DNA from: Streptomyces sp. HmicA12
GTDB taxonomy: Bacteria > Actinomycetota > Actinomycetes > Streptomycetales > Streptomycetaceae
NCBI RefSeq assembly: GCF_000373565.1
Contig: NZ_KB891820.1
Coordinates: 124,001-188,000 of the forward strand
Reading direction: 5' to 3'
Length of the DNA: 64,000 nucleotides
This document shows, one piece after another, positions 35,967 through 44,926 of this stretch (the first letter of the stretch is position 1; every line of letters begins with the position of its first letter). The notes under the pieces are model-generated. The model was not told where the DNA came from, ran no database searches, and saw only the letters and a list, made by a program, of their open reading frames with translations. The position numbers and the translations under genes are program-made.

Positions 35967-37622
35967 TCAACGCACAGGCGCTTCGGCGCGCTCGACCCTC
36001 TGGGTGCCGCTGAGGGTGCGGTACGAGCGTTTCCAGGCGGCCGTGGCGTTCTTGTCGGCGCGGTCGGAGATCACGTAGTAGTCCATCTGCGCCCGCTCGG
36101 CCGTGACGTCCAGGACGCCGTAGCCGTGGGAGTCCATGTCCAGCCACTTCACGTGCCGGTTGGCGGCCCTGACGGCGCCCTCGGCGACCGTGGAGAGGGT
36201 GCCGGGCGCGACGTGCAGGATGTCGTCGAGGTTGTCCGACGTCACCGACGTGACCACGAACTCCGTGGCGGCGGACGGCGAGAGCGGGTACGTGCCCGCC
36301 GTCACCGGTACGTCGTTGGCCCACGCCATGTGGATGTCGCCGGTCAGGAAGACGGTGTCGCGGATGCCGCGCTCGCGCAGGTGGGAGATGAGCTCCTTGC
36401 GGTCGTGCGTGTAGCCGTCCCACTGGTCGACGTTGATGGCCAGACCCTCCTGGGGCAGGCCCAGCAACTCGGCCAGCGGAGCGAGGAGATGGGCGGGCAG
36501 CGAGCCGAAGGCGACCGGCGAGATCATCACCGAGGTGCCGACCAGCTTCCAGCGCGCGTCGGAGGCGGCGAGCCCGGACTTGAGCCAGTCGAGCTGGGCG
36601 CGGCCCGTGATCGTACGGTCCGCGTCGTCCACGGCGCCGTCGCCGATGCCGGACTGCTGGGAGCGGAACGATCTGAGGTCGAGCAGGTGCAGATCGGCGA
36701 GCGCGCCGAAGCGAAGCCGCCGGTAGACCGTGCCCGCGATGGACGGCCGTACCGGCATCCACTCGAAGTAGGCCTGCTGGGCGGCCTGCTGGCGGGCCGC
36801 CCAGTCGCCCTCGGTGTCGGGGGAGTGGTTCTCGGCGCCGCCCGACCAGGCGTCGTTGGCGAACTCGTGGTCGTCCCAGATGGCGACGAGCGGGTGCGCG
36901 GCGTGCATCGCCCGGACGTCGTCGTCCGTCTTGTGCAGGCCGTGCCGGATCCGGTAGTCGGCGAGCGAGACGATCTCGTGGGCGGGCTGGTGCTGCCGGA
37001 CGGTGTACCGCGCGGCCGGGTACTCGCCCGTCCTGTACTCGTAGAGGTAGTCGCCGAGATGGAGGACCGCGTCCAGGTCGCCGCGGGCCGCCAGATGCCG
37101 GTACGAGGAGAAGTAGCCGGCCTCCCAGTTGGCGCAGGAGACGACGCCGAAGCGCAGGTCTTCGCGGGCGTCGGCGGCGGGCGTGGTGCGGGTGCGTCCC
37201 GTGGGCGAGTACGTGTCACCCACGGAGAAGCGGAAGTAATAGGCGGTCGCAGGGCGTAAGCCCCTTACATCCGCCTTCACGGTGTGGTCGGAGGCGGCGC
37301 TCGCGGTCGTGCTGCCCCGGCTCACCACGGTGCGGAACGCCTGGTCCTCGGCCAGCTCCCAACTCACCTGCGTGTCGGGCCCCTTGCCGGAGCCGGGCAC
37401 GGCCTCGGCGGTGGGTGTCACGCGGGTCCACAGCAGGACGCCGTCGGGCAGCGGGTCGCCGGACGCGACCCCGTGCAGGAAGGCGGGCGCCTCGGTCGCG
37501 TGGGCGGTCTGCGCGCCGAGCAGCGGCGCGGCGAGGGCGGCACCGGCGGCCGCAGCCTTGACGACCGTACGGCGGCTGGGGGCCGGGGATTCTGAGGGTA
37601 CGGAAAGAGGTCGACTGGTCAC
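35967..37622 (-). CDS. PhoD-type alkaline phosphatase, Tat-exported
   Basis: A 551-residue protein with a twin-arginine signal (PSRRTVVKAAAAG, then a hydrophobic stretch to AHATEA) and a PhoD phosphatase domain. Metal-site segments include FGVVSCANWEAGYFS, LHLGDYLYEY, AIWDDHEFANDAWSGG, LDLRSFR and FLTGDIHMAWAND. PhoD enzymes are secreted Ca/Fe-dependent phosphomonoesterases or diesterases, usually induced by phosphate starvation. I see no clear PHO box upstream. A strong terminator separates it from dsbA upstream. Confidence 0.92.
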   Translation of the reverse strand: MTSRPLSVPSESPAPSRRTVVKAAAAGAALAAPLLGAQTAHATEAPAFLHGVASGDPLPDGVLLWTRVTPTAEAVPGSGKGPDTQVSWELAEDQAFRTVVSRGSTTASAASDHTVKADVRGLRPATAYYFRFSVGDTYSPTGRTRTTPAADAREDLRFGVVSCANWEAGYFSSYRHLAARGDLDAVLHLGDYLYEYRTGEYPAARYTVRQHQPAHEIVSLADYRIRHGLHKTDDDVRAMHAAHPLVAIWDDHEFANDAWSGGAENHSPDTEGDWAARQQAAQQAYFEWMPVRPSIAGTVYRRLRFGALADLHLLDLRSFRSQQSGIGDGAVDDADRTITGRAQLDWLKSGLAASDARWKLVGTSVMISPVAFGSLPAHLLAPLAELLGLPQEGLAINVDQWDGYTHDRKELISHLRERGIRDTVFLTGDIHMAWANDVPVTAGTYPLSPSAATEFVVTSVTSDNLDDILHVAPGTLSTVAEGAVRAANRHVKWLDMDSHGYGVLDVTAERAQMDYYVISDRADKNATAAWKRSYRTLSGTQRVERAEAPVR

Positions 37623-37652
37623 GGGTGATCACCCTACTGACCGGTACATGCA

Positions 37653-37688
37653 AAGGGCGGGCGAACTCCGAAGAGTTCGCCCGCCCTT
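37653..37688 (-). terminator. Terminator after the DsbA-like gene
   Basis: A perfect 16-bp stem (37653-37668 with 37673-37688) and CGAA loop lies 28 bases beyond the stop of the leftward DsbA-like gene and upstream of the PhoD gene. Confidence 0.85.
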
Positions 37689-37716
37689 CAGCGGCGCGTC
37701 AGGTGGGCCGGGCGAG

Positions 37717-38562
37717 TCAGCCCTTGAGGGCCTTGTCGATCGCGGTCTGGTACTCGGCCACCGTCATCGGGGCGTTCTGGCCGTCCGAGCCGGTCAGCTT
37801 CTTGCCGTCCATGACCAGGCTGGGCGTGCCGGTGACGTCGTCCTTGTTCGAGTCGAACGTCTTGGACATCTTCATCGCCCAGTCGTCATAGGTGCCGTTC
37901 CTGACGGCCTTCTGGAACGCCTTGTTGTCCTTGAGCGCGTCGACGGTGTTCGCGACCTTGATCAGGTAGTCGTCGCTCTTGAACTCGTCCTTGGTCTCCT
38001 CGGGGTGGTACTTCTTCGAGTAGAGCGCGGTCTTGTAGTCGAGGAAGGCGTCCGGGCTCACGTTCAGGGCCGCGCCGAGCGCGCTGAGGGCGTTCTTGGA
38101 GCCCTCGCCGTTGGTGCCGACCTTGCCGCCGCCGTCACCGTCGATGAACGTGGCACCGATGTACTGGATCTTGTACTTGCCGTCCTCGACGTCCTTGTGG
38201 ACCGTCGAACCGACCGTCTGCTCGAAGGCGGCGCAGACCGGGCAGCGCGAGTCCTCGTACAGCTTCAGGGTCTTCTTCGCGCTGTCCTTGCCGATGGTGA
38301 CGGTGGTGCCGTTCGTGCCCGACGTGTTCGCGGGCGCCACGACGTCGGCGCTCTTGGCGTCCATCGCGGTCTCCCAGTGGGAGGGCTTCATGGCCTGCAC
38401 CACGAGGTAGCCGCCGACGCCGACCACCGCGAGGACACCGACGATGGAGCCCGCGACGATCGCCTGCCGCTTCGTCTTCGCCTTCTTGGCCTGGCGCTCG
38501 CGCTCGATGCGCAGCCGCTCGCGGGCCGCGGTCTTCGCCTGCTGGCTGTTGCGCTTGCTCAT
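37717..38562 (-). CDS. Membrane-anchored DsbA-like thioredoxin-fold oxidoreductase
   Basis: A 281-residue protein with a highly charged cytoplasmic N-terminus (residues 1-33), one transmembrane helix (about 34-56) and an extracytoplasmic thioredoxin-fold DSBA domain. The active site is CPVC in YEDSRCPVCAAFEQ, and the cis-Pro region is DVTGTPSLVMDGK. It probably forms or isomerises disulfides in secreted proteins, such as the cysteine-containing metalloprotease nearby. The next gene upstream encodes a membrane protein that may be its redox partner, but that is speculative. Confidence 0.9.
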   Translation of the reverse strand: MSKRNSQQAKTAARERLRIERERQAKKAKTKRQAIVAGSIVGVLAVVGVGGYLVVQAMKPSHWETAMDAKSADVVAPANTSGTNGTTVTIGKDSAKKTLKLYEDSRCPVCAAFEQTVGSTVHKDVEDGKYKIQYIGATFIDGDGGGKVGTNGEGSKNALSALGAALNVSPDAFLDYKTALYSKKYHPEETKDEFKSDDYLIKVANTVDALKDNKAFQKAVRNGTYDDWAMKMSKTFDSNKDDVTGTPSLVMDGKKLTGSDGQNAPMTVAEYQTAIDKALKG

Positions 38563-38641
38563 GATCTGTACTCCGTGGGGTGATGAAAGTGGTTCGGGGG
38601 ACTGTCGTGCTCGCGGCCGCGGCTCTCGGCTGTACGAGGGC

Positions 38642-39340
38642 TCAGGCGGCCGGGCACGGCGGTCCGCGCCGTCCCACGGAGTGCACCCAGATCCGGGTGT
38701 GCGCGGCCTGTACGCGGGCCGCGGGGCGCGGCCTGCGGGCCACCGGCTCCAGGTGGGCGGTGACCGTGGCCCAGGCGATCAGCAGCGGCCGGAACGCGAA
38801 CGCGGCCACCGCGCGCAGCAGTTGGGCCAGGGCCTGCTCGCCCCGGCGCAGCCAGACGGCCGCGACCAGTCCGACCGTGACGTGCGCGCCGAGCAGCAGC
38901 CAGGAGGCCGCCGGGTCGGTGTGGGCGAGCAGGGCGGCGGCCCGGTCGGTGCCGCCGCCGGTCATCCGCGCCAGCGGCGTGCCCACGTTGCCCGCGCACA
39001 GCACGTCGAAGCCGAACGAGCGCAGGGTGCCGGCGACCGGCCCGCCCGCCTCGCCGTAACAGACGTGCTGGCCGGTGGTGAAGACCGTGTCCGCGGCCAG
39101 TTCCAGCGGAATCAGCAGCGCCGCGATCCGCCCGAAGCCGCGCTCACGCCCCGCGAGCGCGTACGCGATCACGAAGACGGCGGCGGCGATCGCGCCGACC
39201 GTCGGCAGCGGCAGCGGGACCCGGGACAGCAGCACGTGCGACGCGGCGGAGAGCGTCACGACAACCGCCGTGAAGAGCGCCGCGCGCACGGCTCTGAGCT
39301 GGGTCCCGGATATGTCGTCCATCGCCGAGGAGTGTGCCAT
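38642..39340 (-). CDS. Conserved integral membrane protein of unknown function
   Basis: A 232-residue protein with about five hydrophobic segments (roughly residues 20-40, 45-65, 75-92, 140-165 and 180-197) and a basic C-terminal tail. Two cysteines lie in an extracytoplasmic loop (QHVCYGEAGG and FDVLCAGNVG). I do not recognise a functional family. It is upstream of, and co-directional with, the DsbA-like gene with a 79-base gap. Its codon use and G+C look native. Confidence 0.65.
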   Translation of the reverse strand: MAHSSAMDDISGTQLRAVRAALFTAVVVTLSAASHVLLSRVPLPLPTVGAIAAAVFVIAYALAGRERGFGRIAALLIPLELAADTVFTTGQHVCYGEAGGPVAGTLRSFGFDVLCAGNVGTPLARMTGGGTDRAAALLAHTDPAASWLLLGAHVTVGLVAAVWLRRGEQALAQLLRAVAAFAFRPLLIAWATVTAHLEPVARRPRPAARVQAAHTRIWVHSVGRRGPPCPAA

Positions 39341-39377
39341 GGCTTCCTGTAAGCGATGCCTAAAGGGTCGCTATGAG

Positions 39378-40703
39378 TCAGAGGCCCGGAATCCGGCCGT
39401 TGCGGAAGAGGTCCACGAAGATCTGGTGGTCGGCACGCGCGCGTGCGCCGTACTCGTGCGCGAAATCGACCAGAAGGTCCGCGAAACCGTCCTCGTCGGC
39501 GGCGATCGCCGCGTCGATGGCGCGCTCCGTGGAGAACGGCACCAGCGACTCCCCGGACTGGTCGTCGGCCGCCGCGTGCATCGTCGCGGTGGCCCTGCCG
39601 AGGTCGGCGACGACCGCCGCGATCTCCTCCGTGTCGTCGATGTCCGACCAGTCCAGGTCCACCGCGTACGGCGAGACCTCGGCGACCAGCTGCCCGGAGC
39701 CGTCGAGCTCGGTCCAGCCCAGCCACGGGTCGGCGTGCGCCTGCAGCGCCCGCTGCGAGATGACCGTGCGGTGCCCCTCGTGCTGGAAGTACTCGCGGAT
39801 CGCCGGGTCCGTGATGTGCCGCGAGACCGCCGGGGTCTGGGCCTGCTTCATGTAGATGATCACGTCGTTCTCGAGGGCGTCGCTGTTGCCTTCGAGAAGG
39901 ATGTTGTACGAGGGCAGGCCCGCCGAGCCGATGCCGATGCCGCGGCGCCCCACCACGTCCTTCACCCGGTACGAGTCCGGGCGGGTCAGCGACGACTCCG
40001 GCAACGTCTCCAGGTAGCCGTCGAAGGCGGCCAGCACCTTGTAGCGCGTCGCCGCGTCCAGCTCGACGGAGCCGCCGCCCGACGCGAAGCGCCGCTCGAA
40101 GTCGCGGATCTCCGTCATGGAGTCGAGCAGCTCGAAGCGGGTGCGCGAACGGGCGTCGCGCAGCGCGTCGATCAGCGGGCCCTGCGCCGTGTCCAGCGTG
40201 AAGGGCGGCACCTCGTCGCTCTTGGCGCCGGTGGCGAGGGAGTGGATGCGCTCGCGGTAGGCCGCCGCGTACGTGCGCACCAGGTCGGTGATCTGCTCGT
40301 CACTGAGCGCCTTGGCGTAGCCGATCAGCGCCAAGGAGGCGGCGAGGCGCTTGAGGTCCCAGGTGAAGGGGCCGACGTACGCCTCGTCGAAGTCGTTCAC
40401 ATTGAAGACCAGCCGGCCGTTCGCATCCATGTACGTGCCGAAGTTCTCCGCGTGCAGGTCGCCGTGGATCCACACCCGGCTGGTGCGGTCGTCCAGGTAC
40501 GGGCCGCCGTGCTGCTCGCGCTCGATGTCCTGGTAGAAGAGGCACGCCGTACCGCGGTAGAACGCGAACGCCGAGGCCGCCATCTTGCGGAACTTCACCC
40601 GGAACGCGGCGGGGTCCGCGGCCAGCAGCTCGCCGAACGCGGTGTCGAAGACGGTGAGGATCTGCTCGCCGCGCTGCTCAGCGGTGGGCTGCGGGTCCGA
40701 CAT
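39378..40703 (-). CDS. DUF2252 domain-containing protein
   Basis: A 441-residue cytoplasmic protein of the DUF2252 family, distantly related to protein-kinase or aminoglycoside-phosphotransferase folds. Kinase-like features are WIHGDLHAENFGTY (catalytic-loop-like HGDLHxxN) and FNVNDFDEAYVGP (DFD, metal-binding-like). The substrate is unknown. The start at 40703 (MSDPQPTAEQ) follows AGGAGG; the frame extends further without similarity. It is divergent from dnaE across 177 bases. Confidence 0.85.
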   Translation of the reverse strand: MSDPQPTAEQRGEQILTVFDTAFGELLAADPAAFRVKFRKMAASAFAFYRGTACLFYQDIEREQHGGPYLDDRTSRVWIHGDLHAENFGTYMDANGRLVFNVNDFDEAYVGPFTWDLKRLAASLALIGYAKALSDEQITDLVRTYAAAYRERIHSLATGAKSDEVPPFTLDTAQGPLIDALRDARSRTRFELLDSMTEIRDFERRFASGGGSVELDAATRYKVLAAFDGYLETLPESSLTRPDSYRVKDVVGRRGIGIGSAGLPSYNILLEGNSDALENDVIIYMKQAQTPAVSRHITDPAIREYFQHEGHRTVISQRALQAHADPWLGWTELDGSGQLVAEVSPYAVDLDWSDIDDTEEIAAVVADLGRATATMHAAADDQSGESLVPFSTERAIDAAIAADEDGFADLLVDFAHEYGARARADHQIFVDLFRNGRIPGL

Positions 40704-40751
40704 CGCGGGGTGCCTCCTGGTGCGGATGGTGCGTGAGCTGTGTGACACGCA

Positions 40752-40773
40752 GGACAGGTGTTCTGACCTGTCC
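40752..40773. promoter_or_regulatory. Inverted repeat between the DUF2252 gene and dnaE
   Basis: GGACAGGT and ACCTGTCC are separated by six bases in the divergent promoter region, about 110 bases before the dnaE start. It could be an operator or a short hairpin. It does not match the actinobacterial LexA site that I know. Confidence 0.35.
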
Positions 40774-40880
40774 AACGCCCGACCGTACTCCGGAGTGCCC
40801 GTCGGTTGTCAGCGGTCGGCCGTAGACTTCCAAGCTGTCCCCAGACCGTCGCCGCGCGTTTTCCATCGGAGGCCCCAACC

Positions 40881-43800
40881 GTGTCAAAGCCGCCCTTCAC
40901 GCACCTGCACGTCCACACCCAGTACTCGCTGCTGGACGGTGCCGCGCGGCTGAAGGACATGTTCAAGGCGTGCAACGAGATGGGCATGACGCACATCGCC
41001 ATGTCCGACCACGGCAACCTCCACGGGGCGTACGACTTCTTCCACTCCGCGCAGAGCGCGGGCGTCACGCCGATCATCGGCATCGAGGCGTACGTCGCCC
41101 CCGAGTCGCGGCGCGACAAGCGGAAGATCAAGTGGGGCCAGCCGCACCAGAAGCGCGACGACGTGTCCGGTTCGGGTGGTTATACACACAAGACGATCTG
41201 GGCGGCGAACAAGACGGGCCTGCACAACCTCTTCAAGCTGTCCTCGGACGCGTACGCCGAGGGCTGGCTGCAGAAGTGGCCGCGCATGGACAAGGAGACG
41301 ATCTCCCAGTGGAGCGAGGGCCTCATCGCCTCCACCGGCTGTCCCTCCGGTGAGCTGCAGACCCGGCTGCGCCTCGGCCAGTTCGACGAGGCCCTGAAGG
41401 CCGCCTCCGAGTACCAGGACATCTTCGGCAAGGACCGGTACTTCCTGGAGCTGATGGACCACGGCATCGAGATCGAGCGCCGGGTCCGCGACGGCCTCCT
41501 CGAGATCGGCAAGAAGCTCGGCATCCCGCCGCTGGTGACGAACGACTCGCACTACACGTACGCCCACGAGGCGACCGCGCACGACGCCCTGCTCTGCATC
41601 CAGACCGGCAAGAACCTCTCCGACCCGGACCGCTTCCGGTTCGACGGCACGGGCTACTACCTGAAGTCGACGGACGAGATGTACGCCGTCGACTCCTCGG
41701 ACGCCTGGCAGGAGGGCTGCCGCAACACCCTCCTGGTGGCCGAACAGATCGACACCACCGGCATGTTCGACAAGCGCGACCTCATGCCGAAGTTCGACAT
41801 CCCGGAAGAGGGCTACACCAACACCACCTGGTTCAAGGAGGAAGTGCGCCGCGGCATGAACCGGCGCTACCCGGACGGTGTCCCCGACGACCGGCAGAAG
41901 CAGGCCGAGTACGAGATGGACATCATCATCCAGATGGGGTTCCCGGGGTACTTCCTCGTCGTCGCCGACTTCATCATGTGGGCCAAGAACAACGGCATCG
42001 CGGTGGGCCCGGGCCGAGGCTCCGCGGCCGGCTCGATCGTCGCGTACGCCATGGGCATCACCGACCTCGACCCGATCACGCACGGCCTGATCTTCGAGCG
42101 GTTCCTCAACCCCGAGCGCGTCTCCATGCCCGACGTCGACATCGACTTCGACGAGCGCAGGCGCGTCGAAGTGATCAGGTACGTGACCGAGAAGTACGGC
42201 GCCGACAAGGTCGCCATGATCGGCACGTACGGAAAGATCAAGGCCAAGAACGCGATCAAGGACTCCGCGCGCGTGCTCGGCTACCCGTACGCGATGGGCG
42301 ACCGCCTCACCAAGGCGATGCCCGCCGACGTCCTCGGCAAGGGCATCGACCTCTCCGGCATCACCGACCCCTCGCACCCCCGCTACAGCGAGGCGGGCGA
42401 GATCCGCGGGATGTACGAGAACGAGCCGGACGTCAAGAAGGTCATCGACACCGCCAAGGGCGTCGAGGGCCTGGTCCGGCAGATGGGCGTGCACGCCGCC
42501 GGCGTCATCATGTCCAGCGAGCCGATCGTCGACCACGCCCCGCTGTGGACCCGGCACACCGACGGCGTGACCATCACGCAGTGGGACTACCCGCAGTGCG
42601 AGTCGCTCGGCCTGATCAAGATGGACTTCCTGGGCCTCAGGAACCTGACGATCATGGACGACGCCGTCAAGATGGTGCGGTCCAACAAGGGCGTCGACCT
42701 GGAGATGCTGTCGCTCCCGCTGGACGACCCGAAGACCTTCGAACTGCTCTGCCGCGGTGACACGCTCGGCGTCTTCCAGTTCGACGGCGGCCCGATGCGT
42801 TCGCTGCTGCGCCAGATGCAGCCCGACAACTTCGAGGACATTTCCGCCGTCTCGGCCCTGTACCGGCCGGGCCCGATGGGCATGAACTCGCACACGAACT
42901 ACGCCGAGCGCAAGAACGGCCGGCAGGACATCACGCCGATCCACCCGGAGCTCGAAGAGCCCCTGAAGGAGACGCTGGGTCTGACCTACGGCCTCATCGT
43001 GTACCAGGAGCAGGTGCAGAAGGCCGCCCAGATCGTCGCCGGGTACTCGCTCGGCGAGGCCGACATCCTGCGCCGCGTGATGGGCAAGAAGAAGCCCGAG
43101 GAACTGGCGAAGAACTTCACCATCTTCCAGGAGGGCGCCCGCAGGAACGGCTTCTCCGACGCGGCGATCCAGGCCCTGTGGGACGTGCTGGTGCCGTTCG
43201 CCGGCTACGCGTTCAACAAGGCGCACTCCTCCGCGTACGGCCTGGTCACCTACTGGACCGCCTACCTGAAGGCGAACTATCCGGCCGAGTACATGGCGGC
43301 GCTGCTGACGTCCGTGAAGGACGACAAGGACAAGTCGGCCGTCTACCTCAACGAGTGCCGGCGCATGAAGATCAAGGTCCTCCCGCCGGACGTGAACGAG
43401 TCGGTGCACAACTTCGCCGCCCAGGGCGACGACGTGATCCTCTTCGGCCTGGAGGCCGTCCGCAACGTCGGCACGAACGTGGTCGAGTCGATCATCCGCT
43501 CGCGCAAGGCCAAGGGGAAGTACACCTCGTTCCCCGACTACCTCGACAAGGTCGAGGCCGCGGCGTGCAACAAGAGGACGACCGAGTCCCTCATCAAGGC
43601 GGGCGCCTTCGACCCGATGGGACACACCCGCAAGGGCCTCACCGCGCAGTACGAGCCGATGATCGACAACGTGGTCGCGGTCAAGAGGAAGGAAGCGGAG
43701 GGGCAGTTCGACCTCTTCGGCGGCGGCGAGGAGGAGAGCGACGCCCCGGGCTTCGGGCTCGACGTCGAGTTCTCCACGGATGAGTGGGACAAGACGTACC

Positions 43801-44420
43801 TGCTCGCCCAGGAGCGGGAGATGCTCGGCCTGTACGTCTCCGACCACCCGCTCTTCGGCCTGGAGCACGTGCTCAGCGACAAGGCCGACGCCGGTATCGG
43901 CCAGCTCACCGGCGGTGACTTCGGGGACGGCGCGGTCGTCACCGTGGGCGGCATCATCTCGGGCCTGCAGCGCAAGATGACCAAGCAGGGCAACGCGTGG
44001 GCGATCGCGACCGTCGAGGACCTCGCCGGTTCCATCGAGTGCATGTTCTTCCCGGCGACGTACCAGCTGGTGTCGACCCAACTCGTCGAGGACGCCGTGG
44101 TGTTCGTCAAGGGACGCCTCGACAAGCGCGAGGACGTGCCGCGTCTGGTCGCCATGGAGATGCAGGTCCCCGACCTGTCGAACGCGGGCACCAACGCGCC
44201 GGTGATCCTCACCATCCCCGCCCTGAAGGTGACCCCGCCGATGGTCAGCCGCCTCGGCGAGATCCTGAGCCACCACCGGGGCGACAGCGAGGTGCGGATC
44301 AAGCTCCAGGGGCCGCGCAAGACCACGGTGCTCCGGCTCGACCGGCACCGCGTGAAGCCGGACCCGGCGCTCTTCGGCGACCTGAAGGTGCTGCTCGGCC
44401 CGTCCTGCCTGGCGGGCTGA
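40881..44420 (+). CDS. dnaE: DNA polymerase III alpha subunit DnaE1
   Basis: An 1179-residue replicative polymerase. The N-terminal PHP domain (FTHLHVHTQYSLLDGAARL) is followed by palm/fingers with the catalytic aspartates in PDVDIDFDERRR, then the beta-binding region and a C-terminal OB fold (VVTVGGIISGLQRKMTKQG). The GTG at 40881 is chosen because ATCGGAGG lies eight bases upstream; the frame continues 25 codons further without similarity. It synthesises DNA at the fork with the beta clamp and tau. A strong terminator follows. Confidence 0.97.
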   Translation: MSKPPFTHLHVHTQYSLLDGAARLKDMFKACNEMGMTHIAMSDHGNLHGAYDFFHSAQSAGVTPIIGIEAYVAPESRRDKRKIKWGQPHQKRDDVSGSGGYTHKTIWAANKTGLHNLFKLSSDAYAEGWLQKWPRMDKETISQWSEGLIASTGCPSGELQTRLRLGQFDEALKAASEYQDIFGKDRYFLELMDHGIEIERRVRDGLLEIGKKLGIPPLVTNDSHYTYAHEATAHDALLCIQTGKNLSDPDRFRFDGTGYYLKSTDEMYAVDSSDAWQEGCRNTLLVAEQIDTTGMFDKRDLMPKFDIPEEGYTNTTWFKEEVRRGMNRRYPDGVPDDRQKQAEYEMDIIIQMGFPGYFLVVADFIMWAKNNGIAVGPGRGSAAGSIVAYAMGITDLDPITHGLIFERFLNPERVSMPDVDIDFDERRRVEVIRYVTEKYGADKVAMIGTYGKIKAKNAIKDSARVLGYPYAMGDRLTKAMPADVLGKGIDLSGITDPSHPRYSEAGEIRGMYENEPDVKKVIDTAKGVEGLVRQMGVHAAGVIMSSEPIVDHAPLWTRHTDGVTITQWDYPQCESLGLIKMDFLGLRNLTIMDDAVKMVRSNKGVDLEMLSLPLDDPKTFELLCRGDTLGVFQFDGGPMRSLLRQMQPDNFEDISAVSALYRPGPMGMNSHTNYAERKNGRQDITPIHPELEEPLKETLGLTYGLIVYQEQVQKAAQIVAGYSLGEADILRRVMGKKKPEELAKNFTIFQEGARRNGFSDAAIQALWDVLVPFAGYAFNKAHSSAYGLVTYWTAYLKANYPAEYMAALLTSVKDDKDKSAVYLNECRRMKIKVLPPDVNESVHNFAAQGDDVILFGLEAVRNVGTNVVESIIRSRKAKGKYTSFPDYLDKVEAAACNKRTTESLIKAGAFDPMGHTRKGLTAQYEPMIDNVVAVKRKEAEGQFDLFGGGEEESDAPGFGLDVEFSTDEWDKTYLLAQEREMLGLYVSDHPLFGLEHVLSDKADAGIGQLTGGDFGDGAVVTVGGIISGLQRKMTKQGNAWAIATVEDLAGSIECMFFPATYQLVSTQLVEDAVVFVKGRLDKREDVPRLVAMEMQVPDLSNAGTNAPVILTIPALKVTPPMVSRLGEILSHHRGDSEVRIKLQGPRKTTVLRLDRHRVKPDPALFGDLKVLLGPSCLAG

Positions 44421-44452
44421 GCCGGGTCTCATCGGCGACTGGCGGACCATGT

Positions 44453-44490
44453 GCGAGGGCCGCACCCGGAATTCCGGGTGCGGCCCTCGC
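44453..44490. terminator. Bidirectional terminator after dnaE
   Basis: A 38-bp perfect palindrome with GAATTC at its centre. It lies between the dnaE stop and the stop of the small leftward gene, so it can serve both. Confidence 0.85.
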
Positions 44491-44517
44491 CGTGCGTCAT
44501 GTGCCTTACGCCATAGG

Positions 44518-44682
44518 TCAGTTGTGACCGAAGCGGCGCTCGCGGTGCTTGCGGGCCACATCCCCCGGCGTGGCCTGGACGGCCGACTTCGCCTCGGCCT
44601 CCATGGCGGACGACCGGGCCTCTTCCTGAGCCTGCGCCGACTTCTGCTGCTGATTGCGGTTCTGCTTGCGGTTCTTGGCCAT
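44518..44682 (-). CDS. Small hydrophilic protein of unknown function
   Basis: A 54-residue, highly charged, Gln/Lys/Ala-rich protein beginning MAKNRKQNRNQQQKSAQAQE. The ATG at 44682 has a strong GCAGGAGG ribosome-binding site and the gene ends near a strong terminator, which supports a real gene. Its composition resembles other small disordered Streptomyces proteins. No domain or function is recognised. Confidence 0.7.
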   Translation of the reverse strand: MAKNRKQNRNQQQKSAQAQEEARSSAMEAEAKSAVQATPGDVARKHRERRFGHN

Positions 44683-44926
44683 GGTGATTGCCTCCTGCGG
44701 GGGAACTAGGGGCCAGGGCCGCATTCAGATTCACATAGGGTGCGCAAGACCGCATTTCGGATAATTACCGTGAGTAACAAGGGGGATCGGTCCGTGTTCG
44801 TCCCTCCTTCACGGCATCCGCCACGCCGAAGATCGAGTTCGGGCCGTTAAGCCCCGTGCTGTCGGGCAGACTCGAAGGAAACCCGAAGCGAACGCACGGG
44901 CGTGTCGGCGAAAGAGGGTGGATCGC

